Below, piece after piece: positions 32,130-39,277 of a DNA stretch of 41,874 bases. Under the pieces are notes generated by a model. That model searched no databases. It was not told the DNA's origin and saw only the letters and a list, made by a program, of their open reading frames with translations. The stretch comes from Aequorivita viscosa (GTDB lineage: Bacteria; Bacteroidota; Bacteroidia; Flavobacteriales; Flavobacteriaceae). The position numbers were made by a program, and so were the translations under genes. The stretch is from NCBI RefSeq assembly GCF_900106795.1, contig NZ_FNNS01000018.1, positions 1 to 41,874 of the forward strand, read 5' to 3'. Numbering within the stretch: the first letter of the stretch is position 1; each line of letters starts with the position of its first letter.

Positions 32130-33134
32130 ATGCCACTCGATAAAGTAAAATCCATAATCAACGACCTTAAAAACGGTACTATAAAGCCTATTTATTTTTT
32201 AATGGGAGATGAGCCTTATTATATCGACGGGATTTCGAAATACATTGAAGAGAATGTGTTGAGCGAAGAAGAAAAAGGTTTTAACCAAATGGTTCTTTAT
32301 GGGCGTGATATTACGATAGATGACGTTGTTAGTAATGCTAAGCGTTACCCGATGATGGCCGAAAAACAAGTGGTTATTGTAAAAGAGGCTCAGGATTTAT
32401 CGAGGACAATCGAAAATCTAGTGAATTATGCTAAAAACCCACAGCCCACAACCATTTTGGTTATGTGCTATAAGTATAAAACCCTTGACAAACGGAAAAA
32501 GTTAGCAAAAGAAATTGCCAAGACCGGGGTGCTTTTTGAAAGCAAAAAACTCTACGAAAATCAAGTTCCTGATTGGATAAAACGCGTTTTGGCAGGTAAA
32601 GGTTATACAATTACACCAAAAGCTGCTCAAATGCTCGTGGAGTTTTTAGGTAATGATTTGAGTAAAGTAAACAACGAACTTGAAAAATTACAGCTAATTC
32701 TAAACGCAGGGGGACAAATAACGCCACAGCTAATTGAGGAAAACATTGGGATAAGTAAGGATTTCAATAATTTTGAGCTACAGAATGCCATTGGAGAAAG
32801 AGACATGAAAAAAGCTTTTGCCATAGTGCAATACTTCTCACAGAATCCAAAAAACAACCCAATAGTGGTTACCATTGGACTTTTATATGGTTTCTTCTCA
32901 AAACTTTTAAAATACCACGCACTTTCTAACAAACGGGATGCGTCTCGAATGCTTGGGATTAATCCTTATTTTATTAAAGATTACCAAACTGCTGCAGGAA
33001 ATTTTCCGATGAAAAAAGTGAGTGCCGCAATTGCCGCTATTAGAGAAGTCGATATGAAAAGCAAAGGGGTTGGTGCCGCTAATCTTTCACAAGGAGACTT
33101 ATTAAAAGAGCTTTTAATTAAAGTATTCAATTAA
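32130..33134 (+). CDS. holA: DNA polymerase III delta subunit (clamp loader)
   Basis: A 334-residue clamp-loader subunit that opens the sliding clamp. The N-terminal region KPIYFLMGDEPYYIDGISKY and the following MAEKQVVIVKEAQDL are typical, as is the C-terminal helical region with AANLSQGDLLKELL. The start ATG lies 8 nt after the 16-bp repeat array. It converges on doxX across a strong hairpin. Confidence 0.92.
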   Translation: MPLDKVKSIINDLKNGTIKPIYFLMGDEPYYIDGISKYIEENVLSEEEKGFNQMVLYGRDITIDDVVSNAKRYPMMAEKQVVIVKEAQDLSRTIENLVNYAKNPQPTTILVMCYKYKTLDKRKKLAKEIAKTGVLFESKKLYENQVPDWIKRVLAGKGYTITPKAAQMLVEFLGNDLSKVNNELEKLQLILNAGGQITPQLIEENIGISKDFNNFELQNAIGERDMKKAFAIVQYFSQNPKNNPIVVTIGLLYGFFSKLLKYHALSNKRDASRMLGINPYFIKDYQTAAGNFPMKKVSAAIAAIREVDMKSKGVGAANLSQGDLLKELLIKVFN

Positions 33135-33139
33135 ATTAT

Positions 33140-33174
33140 CGTTCCCTCGAATAGATCTGCCATTCGAGGGAACG
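33140..33174. terminator. Bidirectional hairpin terminator between holA and doxX
   Basis: A perfect 13-bp stem, CGTTCCCTCGAAT (33140-33152) and ATTCGAGGGAACG (33162-33174), has a 9-nt loop. AT-rich DNA flanks both sides. It sits in the 44-nt gap between the two convergent stops. Confidence 0.85.
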
Positions 33175-33178
33175 AAAA

Positions 33179-33544
33179 TTATTTTCTGTCAATAGAATAT
33201 TTGCCAGCGCCTAAAATAGCAATAGAAATAAAGGCCGCCAAGTACATTAAAGCCTTTTCCTGAACACCGAACGGATCGTTTGCGTGGTGCACGAAAGCGG
33301 CTATTAGCATTGTTATTACCACGGGGATAGCTGCCAAACGAGTTTTATATCCAATAATTATAAGAACAGGAAAAACAACCTCTCCCAAGACAGCTAATAT
33401 TAATGAAGCGGTAGGGCCAATACCAATAGGGTCGGCGAATTCAAAATTACCAGAAATCAGTTTTAAAAGTTTAGGGATGCCGTGCGTAAGCATCAGGCCG
33501 CTAAAAGCAACACGAAGAAATAAAAGACCGAAATTTTGCGTCAT
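33179..33544 (-). CDS. DoxX-family membrane protein
   Basis: A 121-residue protein with about four hydrophobic segments. The DoxX pattern (FLRVAFSGLMLTHGIPKL near the start, AVLGEVVFPVLIIIGYKTRLAA mid-protein) is clear. Family members are membrane proteins linked to quinone or redox functions, but no function is settled. It is separated from divergent menA by about 100 nt. Confidence 0.87.
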   Translation of the reverse strand: MTQNFGLLFLRVAFSGLMLTHGIPKLLKLISGNFEFADPIGIGPTASLILAVLGEVVFPVLIIIGYKTRLAAIPVVITMLIAAFVHHANDPFGVQEKALMYLAAFISIAILGAGKYSIDRK

Positions 33545-33592
33545 AACTGAGGGTTTAAGTTTAAAGGTGTGAAAATATGAATTTTTAATATA

Positions 33593-33624
33593 ATTGTCTC
33601 CGCTACTTTTTAAATGTATTTTTA
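33593..33624 (+). promoter_or_regulatory. Candidate promoter of the menaquinone operon
   Basis: ATTG (33593-33596), a 20-nt spacer and TATTTTTA (33617-33624) fit the Bacteroidota promoter pattern, with a short leader before the menA ATG at 33646. Confidence 0.45.
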
Positions 33625-33645
33625 CGGCATTAAATTAATAAGTGA

Positions 33646-34548
33646 ATGACAAAACTCGAAGCTTGGATTTCTGCTGCCCGATTGCGTACCTTACCACTTT
33701 CGATTTCTGGAATTGTAACTGCTGGAGCTGCTGCAAAAGAAGTTGGAATATTCTCAATGCCAATTTTTAGCCTTGCCCTTGCAACAACTTTGGGGCTTCA
33801 AATTCTTTCAAATTTTGCTAATGATTATGGCGATGGAGTAAAAGGAACAGATAATCACGAACGGGTAGGCCCTATGCGGGCTATGCAAAGTGGAGTGCTT
33901 TCTGCTTCAGAATTGAAAAAAGGAATTGCAATAGCTTCAATTATAACATTGGTGCTTGCCTGTTCGCTTATTTACGTTTCTTTTGAAAATCAAAATATTT
34001 TGCATTCCACCATATTTTTCATCCTCGGAATCGCCGCTATTGTTGCCGCAATAACTTATACCGTCGGGAAAACAGCTTATGGTTATCGTGCAATGGGCGA
34101 TGTTTTTGTTTTTTCATTTTTTGGGCTGCTTAGTGTTTTAGGAGGCTACTTTTTATTTGCAAAAGACTTAAATGGGTTTATTCTCCTTCCGGCCATTGTT
34201 ATAGGGCTTTTGAGTACGGCAGTTCTTAACCTTAATAATATGCGTGATCGTTTGTCTGATGCAAAAGTGAACAAAATTACCATTGCTGTGCTATTGGGAG
34301 AAGCAAATGCTAAAAAGTATCATTACACCTTAATTAGTATAGCCTTTATTTCGGCTTTCCTTTATTTTGCTTTGAATGGAAATCATTGGGTAGATTATCT
34401 CCCGATGCTCGCTTTCGTTCCATTATTTATTCACCTAAAAAAAGTCCACAAAAATAATGCACCGCCACTGTTAGATCCAGAACTGAAAAAGGTAGCATTA
34501 AGCACCTTTCTGTTTTCGATATTGTTTTTTGTTTCGGCTTGGTTTTAA
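33646..34548 (+). CDS. menA: 1,4-dihydroxy-2-naphthoate polyprenyltransferase
   Basis: A 300-residue membrane prenyltransferase that attaches the isoprenoid tail to DHNA. The Mg-binding acidic motifs are NFANDYGDGVKGTD and NNMRDRLSDAKVNK; about eight hydrophobic segments are visible. RLRTLPLSISG at the N-terminus is family-typical. It starts the men block, 27 nt before the UPF0173 hydrolase. Confidence 0.95.
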   Translation: MTKLEAWISAARLRTLPLSISGIVTAGAAAKEVGIFSMPIFSLALATTLGLQILSNFANDYGDGVKGTDNHERVGPMRAMQSGVLSASELKKGIAIASIITLVLACSLIYVSFENQNILHSTIFFILGIAAIVAAITYTVGKTAYGYRAMGDVFVFSFFGLLSVLGGYFLFAKDLNGFILLPAIVIGLLSTAVLNLNNMRDRLSDAKVNKITIAVLLGEANAKKYHYTLISIAFISAFLYFALNGNHWVDYLPMLAFVPLFIHLKKVHKNNAPPLLDPELKKVALSTFLFSILFFVSAWF

Positions 34549-34575
34549 TATATTTAAATCAAAATATTTTAAATT

Positions 34576-35256
34576 ATGAAAATTACATTCTACGGTCATA
34601 ACTGCCTTGGTATTGAAGTTCGAGGCACTCACATATTAGTCGATCCCTTTATTACTGGAAACGACCTTGCAAAAGATAAAATAGACATTGAAACACTTCA
34701 GGCAGATTATATTTTATTAACTCACGCACACTCCGACCATATTTTGGATGCTGAAGCAATAGCAAAACGAACCGGTGCTATTATTGTCAGTAATTTTGAG
34801 ATTACAAGTCACTACGAAGAAAAAGGAATCGAAGTGCACCCAATGAATCACGGAGGAAGTTGGAAGTTTGAATTTGGGAAGGTAAAATACGTTACTGCAA
34901 TTCATACAAGCAGCTTTCCAGATGGTGGCTACGGCGGACAACCTGGTGGATTTGTAATTGAAGGTGAACATAAAAACATCTACATTGCCGGTGATACCGC
35001 TTTAACGATGGACATGAAGCTTATCCCGCTATACATTAAGCTGGATTTGGCGATACTGCCTATTGGGGATAATTTCACTATGGGAGTGGATGATGCAATT
35101 ATTGCAAGCGATTTTGTACAGTGCGATAAAGTAATGGGAGTTCATTACGACACCTTCGGGTATATTGAAATAGACCACGAAGATGCGAAACGTAAATTTT
35201 ATGAAGCAGGAAAAGATTTAATGCTTTTTGAAATAGGGGAGAGTATCGAGTTGTAG
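34576..35256 (+). CDS. UPF0173-family metallo-beta-lactamase-fold hydrolase
   Basis: A 226-residue soluble enzyme. The metal site THAHSDHILDA (HxHxDH) and further ligands (an HTSSFP region His, GDTALTMDM Asp, GVHYD His) are visible. The family is of unclear substrate. Its place between menA and menC in a men operon suggests a role in quinone synthesis; a thioesterase step is possible but not shown. It is 27 nt from menA and 171 nt from menC. Confidence 0.88.
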   Translation: MKITFYGHNCLGIEVRGTHILVDPFITGNDLAKDKIDIETLQADYILLTHAHSDHILDAEAIAKRTGAIIVSNFEITSHYEEKGIEVHPMNHGGSWKFEFGKVKYVTAIHTSSFPDGGYGGQPGGFVIEGEHKNIYIAGDTALTMDMKLIPLYIKLDLAILPIGDNFTMGVDDAIIASDFVQCDKVMGVHYDTFGYIEIDHEDAKRKFYEAGKDLMLFEIGESIEL

Positions 35257-35427
35257 CATATTGCCATAAAGTAATCGTGTTGCTAAGCTTTTTACTTTGC
35301 GCCATAGCGACTTTGCTAGAAATCAAATTAGCAAGAATGTTAAACCTTTGAAAATAAACAAGATGTAAAGCTGCAAAAGTGGCCAAGCAAATTTCTTTGC
35401 GACTTCGTGCCTTTGCGAGAGAAAAAC

Positions 35428-36477
35428 ATGAAAGCCTCATATAGAAAACACATTCTAAACTTCAAACGCCCAAGCGGAACTTCGCGAGGTATATTGAAAA
35501 CAAAAGAAACTTTTTTTTTAATTCTTAATGACGGAAAATCGTATGGAATAGGAGAGTGCGGCTTGTTACGAGGCTTAAGCATAGATGATAGAGCAGATTA
35601 CGAAGAAAAATTGCAATGGGTTTGTGAGAATATAGTTTTAGGTGAAGCAGAATTTTACCAGGCTTTAACCCAATTTCCTTCGATACAATTTGGTGTAGAA
35701 ACAGCTTTTAAATCGTTGCTGTCGGAGGATTCATTTATTTTATTTCCATCAGAATTTACGCAAGGTGAAGCTTCCATATCTATTAATGGCTTGGTGTGGA
35801 TGGGCGATGAGGGTTTTATGAAAGAACAGATTTCTGAAAAACTAAAACAGGGCTTCACTTGTGTAAAAATGAAAATCGGGGCTATCGACTTTAAAACTGA
35901 ATTAGCCCTTTTAAAATCTATTAGAAAACAGTTTTCTTCATCAGAAGTAGAACTCCGTGTAGATGCAAACGGTGCATTTTCTCCCAAAGAAGCTTTAGAA
36001 AAATTGAAGGTGCTTTCAGATTTAAAACTTCATTCCATAGAACAACCAATAAGGCAAGGGCAATGGCAGGAAATGGCACGACTTTGTGAAGACAGTCCTT
36101 TAGCCATCGCCTTGGATGAGGAGTTAATTGGAGTATTCCAAAAAGAAGAAAAATCGAAATTGCTGCATACTATTAAACCACAATATATTATTTTAAAACC
36201 ATCGTTAATTGGAGGTTTTCAAGGAAGCGACACGTGGATAAATCTCGCCGAGCGCAATGGTGCTGGTTGGTGGATTACCTCTGCGTTGGAGAGCAATGTA
36301 GGTTTAAACGCAATTTCACAATATACGTTTACTAAAAACAGTAAATTGCCACAAGGCTTAGGGACCGGAAGTCTTTATACCAACAATATTGAAAGCCCTT
36401 TAAAAGTTTCTAACGGTACTCTAAAATATGATATTTCCGAGGTATGGAATCTCGATTTACTTCACAATAATCAATAA
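35428..36477 (+). CDS. menC: o-Succinylbenzoate synthase
   Basis: A 349-residue enolase-superfamily enzyme that dehydrates SHCHC to o-succinylbenzoate. The KxK acid/base motif is K147-M-K149. The metal ligands are D179 (VDANGAF), E205 (HSIEQPI) and D230 (ALDEEL), and the second catalytic Lys is K257 (IILKPS). A longer frame starts with GTG at 35407, but the ATG at 35428 (MKASYRKHIL) fits homologues. An intergenic region with CTTTGCG-type phrases precedes it. Confidence 0.95.
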   Translation: MKASYRKHILNFKRPSGTSRGILKTKETFFLILNDGKSYGIGECGLLRGLSIDDRADYEEKLQWVCENIVLGEAEFYQALTQFPSIQFGVETAFKSLLSEDSFILFPSEFTQGEASISINGLVWMGDEGFMKEQISEKLKQGFTCVKMKIGAIDFKTELALLKSIRKQFSSSEVELRVDANGAFSPKEALEKLKVLSDLKLHSIEQPIRQGQWQEMARLCEDSPLAIALDEELIGVFQKEEKSKLLHTIKPQYIILKPSLIGGFQGSDTWINLAERNGAGWWITSALESNVGLNAISQYTFTKNSKLPQGLGTGSLYTNNIESPLKVSNGTLKYDISEVWNLDLLHNNQ

Positions 36478-36536
36478 AATTATAGCCATTTATAATGTAT
36501 CACATCTCAAATCTCATATCTAAAACCTCATAAAGA

Positions 36537-37496
36537 ATGTACATTGAACAAGCTTTTAAATCCCTTCACGATTGGTGGCGCTACCTTGTAGGTATTATCA
36601 TTATAGTTTTTGCCAGTCAAATAGGCTCCATTCCACTTGCTATTGCGGTTGTTATAAAATCATTTTCATCGGGTGCAGGCTTAGAAAGTCTGCAAGACAC
36701 GAATTCAATGCTTACGGTACTCGATTCCAATCTTACTTTCTTCTTAATGTTGTTAAGTTTTGCAGTCGGGTTATTGGGAGTGTATTTTGTTGCACGATTT
36801 CTTCACAAGCAACCTTTTATTGAATTGACCACAAGTCGGAAAAAAACAGATTGGGGAAGGGTATTCTTTGGATTTGCACTTATAGCCACGCTAACAATTG
36901 TTTTAACGGCAGCGGATTATTACAGCAATCCAGAAGACTATGTTGTTCAATTCGAGTTAATTCCGTTTTTAATTCTTGCTGTAATAGCAATTGTAATGAT
37001 ACCCTTGCAAACCAGTTTTGAAGAATATCTTTTTAGAGGATATTTAATGCAGGGCATAGGGGTGCTTGCTAAGAACAGATGGGTTCCGTTAATCGTAACT
37101 TCAGTGGTTTTTGGCGGTCTTCATATGGCTAATCCAGAAGTTGATAAATTAGGCTCCGTTATAATGGTTTATTATATAGGTACAGGATTGCTGTTGGGAA
37201 TAATGACGCTTATGGATGAAGGAATGGAACTCGCTTTAGGCTTTCACGCGGGAAATAACTTAATCGCAGCACTTTTGGTTACAGCCGATTGGACAGTTTT
37301 TTCGACCAATTCTATTTTAAAAGACATATCAGAACCGTCGGCAGGATTTGATGTAATTGCGCCCGTTCTTATAATTTACCCTATCTTTTTATTACTAATG
37401 GCACGACGCTATAACTGGACAGATTGGAAAGGTAAACTTTTTGGAAAAGTAAAAAAGCCGATAATTTTGGTTGAAGAAACAACAGATTATTCATAA
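36537..37496 (+). CDS. CPBP-family intramembrane protease
   Basis: A 319-residue protein with about eight hydrophobic segments. The CPBP/Abi motifs are SFEEYLFRGYLMQ (E162, E163), FGGLHMANP and GFHAGNN. In this family the paired glutamates, arginine and histidines form the membrane-buried metal site, as in Rce1. The substrate is unknown. It is 60 nt after menC and 24 bases before the menE start. A short ATCTCA-rich repeat precedes it. Confidence 0.9.
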   Translation: MYIEQAFKSLHDWWRYLVGIIIIVFASQIGSIPLAIAVVIKSFSSGAGLESLQDTNSMLTVLDSNLTFFLMLLSFAVGLLGVYFVARFLHKQPFIELTTSRKKTDWGRVFFGFALIATLTIVLTAADYYSNPEDYVVQFELIPFLILAVIAIVMIPLQTSFEEYLFRGYLMQGIGVLAKNRWVPLIVTSVVFGGLHMANPEVDKLGSVIMVYYIGTGLLLGIMTLMDEGMELALGFHAGNNLIAALLVTADWTVFSTNSILKDISEPSAGFDVIAPVLIIYPIFLLLMARRYNWTDWKGKLFGKVKKPIILVEETTDYS

Positions 37497-37517
37497 TCTT
37501 ATTTAATTCTAATTACA

Positions 37518-38576
37518 TTGCTACATCCCGATTTTAAATTAAACGGTACCACTTTTCCTTCTTCTGAATTATTAAGTAGCTATGCTCTACAATTGATTAA
37601 AATCGGTGCGAGTGATGAGGTTTCTGTCGGAAAATTTATCCTTGAATGGCTGAATAGCAACGAATTTATTGAAGTGAAAACTTCCGGCTCTACTGGAAAG
37701 CCTAAGCCTATCAAACTCTTAAAAAAGCACGTAAGGAACAGTGCTTTGGCTACTGCGGCATTTTTTGATTTAAATGCTCGAACTAAAGCATTGCTTTGTC
37801 TTCCCTCAGATTATATTGCAGGTAAAATGATGCTGGTACGCGCGATGATTGCTGGTTGGGACATATATATTACATCTCCTGGAAAGAATCCTTTAAAAGG
37901 TATTGAAATTGAATTCGATTTTGCGGCAATGGTACCTTATCAAGTGCATCATTCAATATCAGAAATGCACAAAGTAAAAAAAATGATTGTTGGGGGTGGT
38001 GCTGTTTCACCATTACTCGAAGAAAAACTTCAACATTTAAATACGAGCGTCTATGCTACGTATGGAATGACGGAAACAATTAGTCATATTGCTATTCGCT
38101 CTTTAAATGGCTCAAAACGGTCTTCAATTTATCAAGCGCTTCCAGATGTAAAGTTTTCTCAAAATCAAAATTCTTGTTTACTAATAGATGCCCCAAAAAT
38201 TTCAGAAGAAACTGTAAATACAAATGATGTTGTAGAATTGCTTTCAGATAAATCATTTAGGCTTTTAGGAAGAATAGATAATGTAATTAATACGGGTGGT
38301 GTAAAAGTGCATCCCGAGCAAGTTGAGGAAAAGCTCGCAACTCAGATAAAGCAACCATTTTTTATTGCATCAGAAAAAGATGAAATGCTGGGAGAAAAGG
38401 TTGTCTTGATTTTAGAAAGTGCTGAAGATGTTGATGTGTCTATGTTCACTCAAATTTTTGAAACACTTTTTAAATACGAGAAACCAAAGAAAGTTCTTAC
38501 AACTCCAACCTTTATATATACCGAAACAGGAAAAATAAAACGAAAGGCAGTGTTGAATAGGATTTATACGGTATAG
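37518..38576 (+). CDS. menE: o-Succinylbenzoate-CoA ligase (AMP-binding enzyme)
   Basis: A 352-residue acyl-adenylating enzyme that would make OSB-CoA. P-loop-like TSGSTGKPKPI, YGMTETISHIA, GRIDNVINTGGVKVHPEQVEEKL and the C-terminal ETGKIKRKAVL with catalytic Lys are all present. It is shorter than E. coli MenE (451 aa), which is usual in Bacteroidota. The frame is open only from the upstream gene's stop (TAA at 37494, same frame) and holds no ATG before the conserved core, so the start is TTG at 37518 or, less likely, an ATT just before it. Confidence 0.9.
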   Translation: MLHPDFKLNGTTFPSSELLSSYALQLIKIGASDEVSVGKFILEWLNSNEFIEVKTSGSTGKPKPIKLLKKHVRNSALATAAFFDLNARTKALLCLPSDYIAGKMMLVRAMIAGWDIYITSPGKNPLKGIEIEFDFAAMVPYQVHHSISEMHKVKKMIVGGGAVSPLLEEKLQHLNTSVYATYGMTETISHIAIRSLNGSKRSSIYQALPDVKFSQNQNSCLLIDAPKISEETVNTNDVVELLSDKSFRLLGRIDNVINTGGVKVHPEQVEEKLATQIKQPFFIASEKDEMLGEKVVLILESAEDVDVSMFTQIFETLFKYEKPKKVLTTPTFIYTETGKIKRKAVLNRIYTV

Positions 38577-39277
38577 AATCAAAAGAAAAACCGCCTTTTA
38601 GCTATCTTCCAATTCTCAATTGTTGAAACCTTTTGTGCATTCATATAATTTAGGACAAAATCTTAATTTTCTTCAATCTTAAAATTTGAATTATCGATTT
38701 TTACGAATATTCCATGCTGGCTTGGGTACCACTGTTATAAATTATTCAAAATACTTGACGGGTCAATGGTTTTAAGTGGATGATAAACATATTACGCTTC
38801 ATTTAAAGTATCGGTTACCTCTGCATATATAAGTCTCCTTTAGTCAATCTTAATAGACTTGGATTTTATAGAGAAGTATATTGTTCAGCTCAATTATTAA
38901 TTATCCGCTCGCAATCTGTTTTTACTCAATATTGATGAAAGTGAAAACCTTCTTAGTGCGTATAGTTGTGGCGTCATACTATTAATACAATAGGTTATCT
39001 ATTTAATTAGAAATAAATTGACTCGTAATATTCAGAAAAAATTTAATATTTACTAAAATCAAGATGGGTTCTCAATTATTTTTTACTCAGTTTTTGTAGC
39101 TGTGTAATTGTTGCTAGGCTCTTGCTAGACGGGTTAAGGCGAAAAATAAAGTACATATTTATTTTCATAAAAAAGTGATTTCTGTGAAGCTGTATGAAAT
39201 TAATTAACACATTCAGTTTGCTCAATTAACTGGAAATTGTATATTTTTAGCATAGTATTAACTAATTTAAATGTATT
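38577..39277. other. 701-nt gene-less region upstream of the large surface protein
   Basis: I saw no ORF worth calling, no tRNA and no clear structured RNA. It is AT-rich with no obvious repeat. The only strong signal is the promoter at its right end. The unusual length for this compact chromosome may mean a lost gene, an unannotated RNA or a long regulatory region. Confidence 0.5.
39217..39247 (+). promoter_or_regulatory. Promoter of the large repeat protein gene
   Basis: TTTG (39217-39220), exactly 19 nt, then TATATTTT (39240-39247), nearly the Bacteroidota TTTG-N19-TAnnTTTG consensus. A start near 39253 would give a leader of about 25 nt before the ATG at 39278. This is the best promoter match in the window. 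Confidence 0.55.
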
